A DNA stretch of 28,714 nt. It comes from a virus. Below, piece after piece: positions 8,537 through 15,515 of the stretch; the stretch's first letter is position 1, and each line of letters begins with the position of its first letter. The notes beneath the pieces are model-generated. The model did no database searches, was not told where the DNA came from, and was given only the letters and a program-made list of their open reading frames with translations. A program made the translations under genes and the position numbers. The stretch is from IMG/VR virus record IMGVR_UViG_3300025769_013719, positions 1-28,714 of that record; one strand, 5' to 3'.

Positions 8537-10681
8537 TTAACTTTTATAGCTTGACATTACTAATGTTTCGCCAACTTTTCTACCTTCTAAGTTTATAGTT
8601 GCTCCTTTTTCTACTGCTGATATTAATCTTTTAAGAAGAGAGTTTGTTTCATTACCAAATTTAGTACCACCAGCCATTACTAAGGTATCTTTAGGGTTAG
8701 ACTTTATTGTAAAGTCATTAACATTAATTTTATTAACTTGTGCTTTTGCAGATTTTTCTTCATCACTTAATGCGTAGCTATCTCTGACATTTTGCGATAT
8801 ATATCCACTACGACTACTGGTTATAAGTCTAGTCATCTCCGTATGTTTTCTCATAGCAGATTCGTAAGCGGTCATTATTTTTTGTGCTTCTTCAGCAGTA
8901 TACTTTTGTCCAGTTGCAGAATTTTCTTGCTGCATTAATCCTTGAACACGTTGATTCCTTTCGTATACATCACTCTGTCCGGTAAGAAAAGCTAACATCT
9001 TTAAGGCTTTCGGTAATAGACTTGTAAGCGTATCTAAAAATCCGGTACTTACTAAGTTTGTAAATTGTTGCTTAGCATTTTCAAGAGCATTATTAAATTG
9101 TTCCTGTGCAGTTATATTCGCTTTTATTTCCTTAAATGATGCTCCTCTAAGTATACCTTCTTGTATTGCAATTTTTTCGGTTTGACTAGCAGCATTTTTA
9201 TATAAATCTTGTGTTTCTTTTGTTGCTCTATTAAGAGCTCTAGTAATTTGTATAGACTTAACTAATTCATCCGCATTTAATCCTGTTGCTTTAGCTAAGG
9301 ATTGTTGAATCATCGGACTTCTTAACTGTTCATCAGTTAGATTTTGAGTCTGTTTTAGTACCTCCGCTGTAGCTCCAGCTATATCACCTGTAGCAGCTAA
9401 AGCTCTAGCTCTTTCAAAAGTAAATTGTTTTCCAGTTAAAAGTTCAGCTTCTAATTCAGCGCCTATAGATTGTTCAAAGTCTAATAAACTATCTGCTACA
9501 TTAGCAGCTTGAGTTAGAGACACTCCAAATCTTCTAGTTTGCAGTACAGCAGCTGTTAATTCTTTACCAGAATTTCCAAAATTTGCTAATATGGATGCTG
9601 AGGTTTTCCCTAATTCTTTAAATATTGATTGGGCAGAAATTAAATATCCGTTATTTTCAGCAGTAGCTACAGCTGTTGCGTTTGTATTATTGAAAACTTC
9701 TTCAGTTGTAAGGCCCTGATTAGTAAATAATGTATCTAAGTAAGCTGCTTCATTGCCCGCTAAACCTAATTTTTTTGTAAGAGTAGCTACATTTTCAATT
9801 GATTTTCCTTGTGAAAAAGTAAAAGCTCCTTGAAAATCAACTAATTGTTGTTGAGCAGCAATTAGATCTTTAGTAGTGTATAACGCTTTAGTTAAATAGT
9901 TATTTTGATTTTGTAGATTCTGTACTATAGCTCGACCTTGTTCTTTTGTAACACCAAATGCTTTTGCTACTTTGACAGCTTGTTCATCTGCAGCAAACAC
10001 TGTCTCAACAAAGAATTGAGCTATTTTAACTAATCCTGTAAGAATTGCTAAAGGTCCTATTTTTAAAGCTTTACCCATAGATTTTACTCCAACTAACATT
10101 AAATCAAATCCTTTTTTACCCCCAACAGCAGCTTTACGCATATTTTCTGTAGCTCCTGATGCGTTTACTAACCCTCCGAAGAATTTAGTTTTACCTAATC
10201 TACTAAAGATTTCGCCGGTTATACCCATTCTCTTTTCTATCTCTTCTATTTTTGCTTTTGATGCGTTTAATGCCTCTTCTTCTATATCAAGTGCTTTATT
10301 TGCTGCTTTTAAACCACGTTTCTGGGCTGCTGTTAAGTTCTTACCCGTAATCTTCTGTGCTGCATCTAATTTACCTTGTAACTCTATTCTTTTAATGGCT
10401 AAATTCTGTAAGTCTCTGGTAATATCTTTAGAGGACAAGAGTCCTTGTTCTATCTTATATTGATTTGCAGAAAATTGACTGGAAGATTTAACTAAACTGT
10501 TAAAAGCCCTATTAATATCATTAGATATAGTTTTTATTGCCCCAGCTTGAGCTCCATCAAAAGCTGTTTCGATTGAGTCTTTTATAGTACCGGCAATTTG
10601 AGACCCTACGTTTAAGAGAGTATCTTGTACGTATGCCGTTGTTTCGTCAATAGTTTTTTTGTTTTTAGGATCTATAGCCAT
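8537..10681 (-). CDS. tail tape measure protein
   Basis: Sets tail length and is thought to be ejected ahead of DNA. The 714-residue protein is almost wholly alpha-helical: a long charged N-terminal coiled-coil region (about 55-155), one strongly hydrophobic segment at about 205-229 (GPLAILTGLVKIAQFFVETV) typical of tape measure proteins, then helical Ala/Gln/Thr-rich sequence to the end. It lies between the tail assembly genes and the baseplate genes, the canonical position. At the usual rule of about 1.5 angstrom per residue the tail would be near 105 nm (rough inference). The corresponding T4 protein is gp29, but there is no obvious sequence match. A hairpin and a TATTTATAA element lie just upstream. 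Confidence 0.85.
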   Translation of the reverse strand: MAIDPKNKKTIDETTAYVQDTLLNVGSQIAGTIKDSIETAFDGAQAGAIKTISNDINRAFNSLVKSSSQFSANQYKIEQGLLSSKDITRDLQNLAIKRIELQGKLDAAQKITGKNLTAAQKRGLKAANKALDIEEEALNASKAKIEEIEKRMGITGEIFSRLGKTKFFGGLVNASGATENMRKAAVGGKKGFDLMLVGVKSMGKALKIGPLAILTGLVKIAQFFVETVFAADEQAVKVAKAFGVTKEQGRAIVQNLQNQNNYLTKALYTTKDLIAAQQQLVDFQGAFTFSQGKSIENVATLTKKLGLAGNEAAYLDTLFTNQGLTTEEVFNNTNATAVATAENNGYLISAQSIFKELGKTSASILANFGNSGKELTAAVLQTRRFGVSLTQAANVADSLLDFEQSIGAELEAELLTGKQFTFERARALAATGDIAGATAEVLKQTQNLTDEQLRSPMIQQSLAKATGLNADELVKSIQITRALNRATKETQDLYKNAASQTEKIAIQEGILRGASFKEIKANITAQEQFNNALENAKQQFTNLVSTGFLDTLTSLLPKALKMLAFLTGQSDVYERNQRVQGLMQQENSATGQKYTAEEAQKIMTAYESAMRKHTEMTRLITSSRSGYISQNVRDSYALSDEEKSAKAQVNKINVNDFTIKSNPKDTLVMAGGTKFGNETNSLLKRLISAVEKGATINLEGRKVGETLVMSSYKS

Positions 10682-10710
10682 ACTGTAGTATATGTTATAA
10701 ATAGGAAAGA

Positions 10711-10727
10711 CGTCTATTTTTTAGACG
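10711..10727 (-). repeat. hairpin at the end of the 86-codon frame, before the tape measure gene
   Basis: CGTCTA (10711-10716) and TAGACG (10722-10727) form a perfect 6-bp stem with a 5-base loop, spanning the stop codon of the small frame upstream of the tape measure gene. In gene orientation it is not followed by a T-run, so it is not a standard terminator. It might affect mRNA stability or re-initiation at the tape measure start. Confidence 0.35.
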
Positions 10728-10974
10728 CCTTTGCAGTAAAGGAAGGTTTTATATCTGGCCCGAAGGTTTTTTTGTTTTTAGGGCTCTTAGATTTATTTTG
10801 TTCAGCTAAATCATCGAAATGACTTTGTATTTTCTGAAAAGTAAATTTTCTTAGCCAAATAGGCATATTATATACATCGTACCAGGTATAACCTCCATTA
10901 CCGTTAAATACAATTTCGTGAATTTGTGTAAAAATATTTTGCCTATGTTCAGGCGTCAGGCCAAAAAAAGTCAA
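10714..10974 (-). CDS. small frame before tape measure; probably frameshift extension of the gp26-like protein
   Basis: Codes for 86 residues with a conserved-looking core (GGYTWYDVYNMPIWLRKFTF) and a basic, lysine-rich tail. The frame has no plausible ATG: a stop codon lies at 10980-10978, the first possible start is TTG at 10974, and the first in-frame ATG is codon 37, inside the core. It overlaps the 3' end of the gp26-like gene by 26 bases, and a run of seven T sits inside the overlap. A +1 (or -2) ribosomal slip there would fuse it to the upstream protein. Its position directly before the tape measure gene is where tailed phages keep their frameshifted tail assembly chaperones. Independent start at TTG is the alternative. 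Confidence 0.6.
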   Translation of the reverse strand: MTFFGLTPEHRQNIFTQIHEIVFNGNGGYTWYDVYNMPIWLRKFTFQKIQSHFDDLAEQNKSKSPKNKKTFGPDIKPSFTAKASKK

Positions 10975-11692
10975 GTCCTATAGGGACAATGACGTCCTCC
11001 TCACCGCCCATAGAATTTGTAAATGTATATGTAAGATCAATATCTGGGTTAATACTTTTATAGAATGTTCTTATAGCCCTAGCATCTTTAGCTAATAGAA
11101 ACTTATCAACAAATTCTCTAATGTCTTTTGTTTCTTTTAAACCATTTACTGATGTAATAAGGTGTTTTAATCTTGATGTTGAAGAAGTATTACGTTCTTT
11201 ATTTATTTTTTGATTACCTTCTATCTCTTTAGAAATTAATGTTTCGTCTTTAGTAGAAAGACATTTTATAGTGACTATATTATCGGTATTAGGTAATTTA
11301 AACTCAAATTCGTTTTTACCTTCTTGAAATAAACTGTAATCTACTTTAACGTGTTTTAATTTAGTTAAATCAACTACGATAGATTCATTTCCATACTTAA
11401 TATTATAATCTTTACCGTATGATAAAAGTCTAACTGCTATCATTAAAGCATTTTTATCTCCTATCAAAATATCATCTATATTAATAGTTTTATCTACTAA
11501 TAAAGACTCAACTAGTTTATCTATAACATTACCTTTAGTAATGTAATTTGCATTAGTAAGAATATCTTCTTCTTTTGCAGTCATATACTTCATTTCAACC
11601 TCACCTTTGCTTAAAGGGGATTCTTTTGGGTATAATAAGCCTTTTGAAGGTAGTTCTACTGTTTCAGTAGGTAGAGTAAATTTTGATTCCAT
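10949..11692 (-). CDS. 26: gp26-type baseplate hub assembly protein
   Basis: A 247-residue protein of the T4 gp26 baseplate family. The hallmark N-terminal segment ELPSKGLLYPKESPLSKGEV starts at residue 13 and is followed by MKYMTAKEEDIL, the conserved 'PS.G..Y ... EE..L' pattern, then a GDK...VRLLSYGKDY element near residues 78-95. In T4, gp26 acts with gp51 and others to assemble the central hub; T4 gp26 is about 208 residues. It is the first gene of its unit, preceded by a promoter-like element and by the terminator that closes the sheath-tube unit. Its last codons (GAC TTT TTT TGG) contain the T-run where a frameshift into the following 86-codon frame could occur, giving a product of about 325 residues. 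Confidence 0.75.
   Translation of the reverse strand: MESKFTLPTETVELPSKGLLYPKESPLSKGEVEMKYMTAKEEDILTNANYITKGNVIDKLVESLLVDKTINIDDILIGDKNALMIAVRLLSYGKDYNIKYGNESIVVDLTKLKHVKVDYSLFQEGKNEFEFKLPNTDNIVTIKCLSTKDETLISKEIEGNQKINKERNTSSTSRLKHLITSVNGLKETKDIREFVDKFLLAKDARAIRTFYKSINPDIDLTYTFTNSMGGEEDVIVPIGLDFFWPDA
10963..10969 (-). other. candidate ribosomal frameshift site (T7 run)
   Basis: Seven consecutive T in gene orientation fall in the only stretch where the gp26-like frame and the downstream 86-codon frame are both open (between the stop at 10980-10978 in one frame and the stop at 10951-10949 in the other). A phenylalanine tRNA could slip +1 from TTT to TTT and continue with GGC. A -2 slip gives the same frame with one extra Phe. 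Confidence 0.45.
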
Positions 11693-11718
11693 AAATTTTA
11701 TTTAATATAACTTGTCTT

Positions 11719-11729
11719 TTATATAAATA
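11719..11729 (-). promoter_or_regulatory. promoter-like TATTTATATAA element upstream of gp26-like gene
   Basis: Gene-orientation TATTTATATAA lies 26 bases before the ATG at 11692, just after the sheath-tube terminator, where a new promoter is expected. The identical 11-mer occurs upstream of the sheath gene at 14137-14147, and a one-base variant precedes gp32. Confidence 0.4.
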
Positions 11730-11754
11730 TACGAAAAATAAATTATGCGACAAA

Positions 11755-11781
11755 CAAAAAACCCGACTAAATGCCGGGTTC
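11755..11781 (-). terminator. Rho-independent terminator after tail tube gene
   Basis: In the minus-strand transcript AACCCG (11780-11775) pairs perfectly with CGGGTT (11765-11760) around a 9-base loop, followed by a T-run (11761-11756). The stem is GC-rich against a very AT-rich background. It lies 24 bases past the tail tube stop and before the gp26-like unit, so it ends the sheath-tube transcript and would keep the abundant sheath and tube mRNA separate from the low-copy baseplate genes. Confidence 0.85.
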
Positions 11782-11804
11782 TAAGATATATATGTGGTAG
11801 TATA

Positions 11805-12290
11805 TTAGAAGTTCAGTATACAATAATCCATTGATACGGTTAAGTTAAGGTCAACTACTTCAGAATTAGACCAATCATACTGTCCGAAGTCAGCATTTTG
11901 AATAAATGCTCCTTTGATAACCCATTCACCGATTATATCCCCAACAGGACCTAATACGTTTAAAGTTAAGTCTTTTTTATAGAAGTCTGAATATCCAGCT
12001 CTTCCTGTTACTGATTCATAAGATAAACGAGCCCACTCCATTACTGCTTGCGCACCTGATGGTGTGATTGGATCATATAGAGTCATATCTATATCTCCCC
12101 ACTCTCTCTTTCCACGAATCTTTCTATAAGAGTTGATATGGTCTAATTTTATTACTTCGTCAGTAAAGTTCGGAGACGATACTTGCTTGACCATAAACGA
12201 AGGAATACCGTCTATAAAAAGGGCAAATCTATTTTGCACTTTCGGCTCAAACGCTCTGAACATTATTTCATTTGGGTCTAATACTGCCAT
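11805..12290 (-). CDS. 19: tail tube protein (gp19-like)
   Basis: Major tail tube subunit that forms the inner DNA conduit. The 161 residues match the size of T4 gp19 (163) and the layout of the family: FRAFEPKVQNRFALFIDGIP at 12-31, an EVIKLDHINSYRKIRGKREW segment with the conserved tube-forming beta hairpin, the WGDIDMTLYDPITPSG motif, and a C-terminal VDLNLTVSMDYCILNF strand. It lies directly downstream of the sheath gene, as in T4, with a TATTTATAA element in the 39-base gap between them and a strong terminator after it, which suits a highly expressed structural gene. Confidence 0.9.
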   Translation of the reverse strand: MAVLDPNEIMFRAFEPKVQNRFALFIDGIPSFMVKQVSSPNFTDEVIKLDHINSYRKIRGKREWGDIDMTLYDPITPSGAQAVMEWARLSYESVTGRAGYSDFYKKDLTLNVLGPVGDIIGEWVIKGAFIQNADFGQYDWSNSEVVDLNLTVSMDYCILNF

Positions 12291-12308
12291 TTTATGTTAT
12301 TAATTTAT

Positions 12309-12316
12309 TATAAATA
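12309..12316 (-). promoter_or_regulatory. TATTTATA element upstream of tail tube gene
   Basis: TATTTATA in gene orientation ends 18 bases before the tube ATG in the sheath-tube gap. The same octamer occurs in the gaps before the tape measure gene (10696-10703) and the 149-residue gene (2297-2304). It could boost tube expression over sheath as an internal promoter. The base composition makes chance occurrence possible. Confidence 0.3.
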
Positions 12317-12329
12317 GTTATTTATTTTA

Positions 12330-14054
12330 TTATGCTCCAAAAGATGCTCCTGTCGGTTCAACTGTGAAGTCTAGTACTATAAATTCTGCTGTTTTAGCTG
12401 GCTGTATAAATATCTGACCTACTAATTGGTTTCTATCTACTACATCTGCTGTATTATTACTATCGTCCATTGTTACTCTGTATGCGAAAAGACCTTGTCT
12501 TTGTACTACTGAGTCTAAATATGGATTAACTGCAGCTAAGAATTTATTTCTTGTATTTACTGTATTTTGTTCAAATACTAAGTTCTGTGCTTGGTTACCA
12601 ATAAACTCTTTTAAGTCTATTAATAATCTTCTTACATTTACTCTATCTAAAGCAGAAGCTTTAGTTTGTAAAGTCTTTTGACCAAATACTGCTATTCCAC
12701 TTCCAGGGAAAGAAGCTATTGGGTTTACCTTTGCATCATATAAAGTATCTCTTTGTGTACGAGATAATCTTCTTTCTGCTTGAATTACTCCAGCTAAACC
12801 TCCTCTTACTAATCCTGCAGGTGCAAACCATGGTGCGTTAGCTCCATCTGTAAATGCATATACTCCTGGAATAAATGTTGAAGCTGGTACGAATACATTC
12901 TTACCTGTTGCTGAATCTGTTTGTAGCCAAGGCCAGTATGCCGCTGCATAAGAACTATTTAATGTATCAGCTTGACCTGTTACGTTAGATACTGTAGCTC
13001 CGTGTGCATATAAATCTACTACTGCGATACAGTCTCCTCTGCTTTCTGCTAAGTCAATTAATCCGTCTACTGTAGCTCCGTGATAATTATCTACTATACC
13101 TGGTGCAGATATTACATTAAATTTATAATCGTCTGCATTATTTAGTAAAGTAATAATATTAGTATAGTCACCAGTGCCTAATCCTTGTGAATTAGCATTA
13201 ATATTATCAAAGAACTTCATACCTGCATGAACAATCTCTCCATCAGCATCAAAGAACGCTCCTGATTGTGCAGTCGGTAATGAACCTGTATGTGCTCCAA
13301 CTCTTCTTGCTCCATTGTTACCAATGTAATTGATAGTAGGAAGATTAACAGCACTTACTCTAATGTATTTTGATCTATTTACATACTCTCCTGAAGTTAC
13401 TACATGATCGTTAGTACCAGCAATAGCTTGTGACTGATTACCGATTACTTTTTCAATATAGTTAGGTGAGTTAGGATCTAGATCAACATTATTAAATGTT
13501 TCTAATACAATCTTATTTTTTAAATTATCATCTCCTCTTCTAACAGAAACAGTAAATGTACCTTTTGCTTCGCTTACGTTTGAGATCTCCCATCTCAAAT
13601 TGTCACTTGATCCAGATACGATAGATGAATCGCTATTTTGTTCTCCTAGTATAGCAGTTGAACCTGTAGCGTTATTATAAATTGCTCCTTTACCAATAGT
13701 CTCTAATTGGAAAGGTTGGTTACTTCCGTTATCAGAAGCAGATATATGAGTACTGCTTGCTGCTGTGAATGAACCTGTTACAACTCTTGCTACTAATAAG
13801 TTATTTCCTCCTTGAGAAAAATAGTTTTTAGCGGCTATAGAAGTTAAAAATTCTTGATTAGTAGAAGCGGATTCAAATGTATCTCCGAATACTCTTACAT
13901 ATTCATTATAGGAAGTAACGACAGTAGGAATTTCTACCGGTCCTTTTACTGCTGGTCCTATTATACATGCTCCTACTTCTGTTGGTGCTGGGGTTATAAA
14001 AGAAATATCATTTTCTCTTGTAAATACACCTGGGGAGATTATAGTTTCTGCCAT
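12330..14054 (-). CDS. 18: tail sheath protein (gp18-like)
   Basis: Contractile tail sheath subunit, 574 residues (T4 gp18 is 659). It starts with the family signature MAETIISPGVFTRENDISF and TEVGACIIGPAVKGPVEIPT, continues with a variable beta-rich insertion (about 100-330), and ends with the conserved C-terminal domain: GIAVFGQKTL near 455, NVRRLLIDLKEFI, then FIQPAKTAEFIVLDFTVEPT at the C-terminus, which forms the intersubunit strand mesh. It precedes the tube gene as in T4. What is unusual is the upstream neighbour: a sugar gene cluster and a small coiled-coil protein, where T4 has the terminase gene gp17. The leader carries alternative hairpins and a promoter-like element. Confidence 0.93.
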   Translation of the reverse strand: MAETIISPGVFTRENDISFITPAPTEVGACIIGPAVKGPVEIPTVVTSYNEYVRVFGDTFESASTNQEFLTSIAAKNYFSQGGNNLLVARVVTGSFTAASSTHISASDNGSNQPFQLETIGKGAIYNNATGSTAILGEQNSDSSIVSGSSDNLRWEISNVSEAKGTFTVSVRRGDDNLKNKIVLETFNNVDLDPNSPNYIEKVIGNQSQAIAGTNDHVVTSGEYVNRSKYIRVSAVNLPTINYIGNNGARRVGAHTGSLPTAQSGAFFDADGEIVHAGMKFFDNINANSQGLGTGDYTNIITLLNNADDYKFNVISAPGIVDNYHGATVDGLIDLAESRGDCIAVVDLYAHGATVSNVTGQADTLNSSYAAAYWPWLQTDSATGKNVFVPASTFIPGVYAFTDGANAPWFAPAGLVRGGLAGVIQAERRLSRTQRDTLYDAKVNPIASFPGSGIAVFGQKTLQTKASALDRVNVRRLLIDLKEFIGNQAQNLVFEQNTVNTRNKFLAAVNPYLDSVVQRQGLFAYRVTMDDSNNTADVVDRNQLVGQIFIQPAKTAEFIVLDFTVEPTGASFGA

Positions 14055-14096
14055 GTTAGGTTAAATTTAATTTATGTCTATTAATAAATATATTGT

Positions 14097-14129
14097 AATA
14101 CTCGAAAAACCTCTTATGAAAAGAGTATT
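14097..14129 (-). terminator. alternative hairpins upstream of sheath gene (weak terminator or attenuator)
   Basis: Two hairpins share bases and exclude each other. The inner one pairs CTCTT (14111-14115) with AAGAG (14121-14125) and in the minus-strand transcript is followed by GGTTTTT, a short terminator-like form. The outer one pairs AATACTC (14097-14103) with GAGTATT (14123-14129). The structure sits between the sugar cluster and the sheath gene, downstream of the TATTTATATAA element. It may limit read-through from the cluster or tune sheath expression. Stems are only 5 and 7 bp. Confidence 0.35.
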
Positions 14130-14136
14130 CGTCGTC

Positions 14137-14147
14137 TTATATAAATA
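14137..14147 (-). promoter_or_regulatory. promoter-like TATTTATATAA element upstream of sheath gene
   Basis: Identical in 11 bases to the element before the gp26-like gene. It is 82 bases before the sheath ATG, in a 111-base gap, the second largest in the window. It would allow strong sheath and tube transcription independent of the sugar cluster. Confidence 0.4.
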
Positions 14148-14165
14148 GACTACATTATTCGAAAA

Positions 14166-14423
14166 TTATAGAGGAACAAATAAGCCTTTTGCAGAATCAA
14201 CAGCACCTTTTCCATATTTTAACGTAAGGTCTTTTCCTAGCTCAACTTTCATTTGTTCTGTCTTTGACATAAAACCTTTTACAGCTTCTATCCTTCTTTC
14301 TATAGATAGTTCAGTTTTTTTTATTTCTGCACATTCTTGATCGATTAAAGTTTCTCTTTTTTGAATGTTTAAAATAGCCTCTGTTTCAGATTCTTCTAGT
14401 TTTATACTTCTTTTTATTGCCAT
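14166..14423 (-). CDS. small coiled-coil protein of unknown function
   Basis: An 85-residue, highly charged protein with heptad-like spacing (KLEESETEAILNIQKRETLI through IKKTELSIERRIEAVKGF), predicted mostly helical. It ends with a less charged tail that includes LTLKYGKGAVDSAKGLFVP. Small helical proteins like this occur near tail genes in marine T4-like phages, but I cannot assign a function. It overlaps the upstream glycosyltransferase-like gene by 10 bases, so it is co-translated with the sugar cluster, and the next feature is the sheath leader. It may be a structural accessory protein or chaperone for the sheath. Confidence 0.7.
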   Translation of the reverse strand: MAIKRSIKLEESETEAILNIQKRETLIDQECAEIKKTELSIERRIEAVKGFMSKTEQMKVELGKDLTLKYGKGAVDSAKGLFVPL

Positions 14424-15079
14424 TGTTTGTTATTTGGTAATTTTAAATTTATATCTTGTATAAGTTCTATATTATAGTATTCAAATAATTCACTCCATAG
14501 CAAACTACCTTCGTACTCTTTTGCTATCCAGTACTGAAGCTTTTTATCTAATTGTATAGCTTCTTTCATAAATCCTCTATGGTAACTCCTTGTTCCATCG
14601 TCTTGAAACATTTTATTAATAACGTGTGGATAACAAGTAAAAACTCTTTCATCTATAGCTTTGTAATGAATATAACCATAAACACATTCCTCTTTTGTAG
14701 TTTCATTTAATAGAGGTTGATTTTGAAGATATGCTTTTCTAAAACTATTCTTCATATCTTCTTTATATGTAATAACGTCTGTATCTAAATCTGGTTTAAA
14801 TTTAACTATAGATTTGTATTTATACGGGTCTTTAATTAAGTTAGTAGCATACCAAGTAGACTGTAAGTAAGATATTCTCTTTCTTTTATGTTCAGGTTTA
14901 GTAAATAGAAAGGTTGTTTCATTACAGTATTTTTTATATCTCTCTAATTTTTTTATCCATCTGCTATTCTCTTCTGTTTGCCAAGAATGAACAAATAGAT
15001 CAGTATCTTTATCTAAAAATGGAATAATATTATCTGACAGTCCGTATAAAAAGCCAGATATAAAAACTGCTTTACTCAT
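14414..15079 (-). CDS. putative glycosyltransferase-like protein (WavE-like)
   Basis: A 221-residue protein that begins MSKAVFISGFLYGLSDNIIP and continues with DTDLFVHSW (25-33) and YKSIVKFKPDLDTDVI (about 88-103). The pattern 'ISG...iipfL...DlFvHsW...vvkfkPDl' is typical of a group of putative glycosyltransferases of bacterial surface-polysaccharide loci (WavE-like), in which the Asp in the PDLD segment may hold the metal and nucleotide sugar. No membrane segment is seen. It overlaps both neighbours (8 and 10 bases). The assignment rests on motif style and the surrounding sugar genes; I could not confirm the family. Confidence 0.5.
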   Translation of the reverse strand: MSKAVFISGFLYGLSDNIIPFLDKDTDLFVHSWQTEENSRWIKKLERYKKYCNETTFLFTKPEHKRKRISYLQSTWYATNLIKDPYKYKSIVKFKPDLDTDVITYKEDMKNSFRKAYLQNQPLLNETTKEECVYGYIHYKAIDERVFTCYPHVINKMFQDDGTRSYHRGFMKEAIQLDKKLQYWIAKEYEGSLLWSELFEYYNIELIQDINLKLPNNKQWQ

Positions 15080-15515
15080 AATTTATAATGTAATCTGAAC
15101 ATACTCCTAATCTACCTTCTATCTTATCTTTTTTATATTCAGGCATTACTGCTATACTTCCTTCTATATAGGTACCAGGATTAGCCCACATATAACCTTT
15201 TGATGTAATAATAACGTCATCTGTATCATGCCAAAAGTAATTAAAATATACTCCTCCTCTATCTATTTCTACTAACTTAGATAAAGCATCATGGTTTTTA
15301 CAATGTATCCATAAATACCTATAGTAGTTTTCGATAAAATCAAGAGGTATAGAATACTGTGGTTCATCATGACCTAAAACAAACTTACCGTTGTCATACC
15401 AAAAGTCTACTTCAACGTTATAACCTTTTCTTATAGCATCTACTATGTAAGATGGTTTATTTTCTTTAGATTCATCCTTACCGTTTATATTACCTCTATG
15501 AGAAATTAGAATCAT
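15072..15515 (-). CDS. glycerophosphodiester phosphodiesterase-like protein
   Basis: A 147-residue single-domain protein of the GDPD/PI-PLC-like TIM-barrel superfamily. Key residues are in place: SHRGN with H6-R7, ENKPSYI with E18-N19, NVEVDFW with metal ligands E35 and D37, and the second histidine in LGHDEP (H49). It continues with an LWIHCKN strand and ends at VCSDYIINYE, where the family's last barrel strand is expected. It is short compared with typical GDPDs (about 240), which is common in members from polysaccharide loci. It may remove or trim a glycerophosphoryl group on a glycan or lipid precursor. The start overlaps the HAD-nucleotidyltransferase gene by 20 bases. Confidence 0.7.
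   Translation of the reverse strand: MILISHRGNINGKDESKENKPSYIVDAIRKGYNVEVDFWYDNGKFVLGHDEPQYSIPLDFIENYYRYLWIHCKNHDALSKLVEIDRGGVYFNYFWHDTDDVIITSKGYMWANPGTYIEGSIAVMPEYKKDKIEGRLGVCSDYIINYE

Noticed and set aside
12309-12316. TATAAATA on the plus strand as a T4-type late promoter
   Set aside because: It would transcribe away from all genes in the window; the reverse complement in gene orientation is the more sensible reading.
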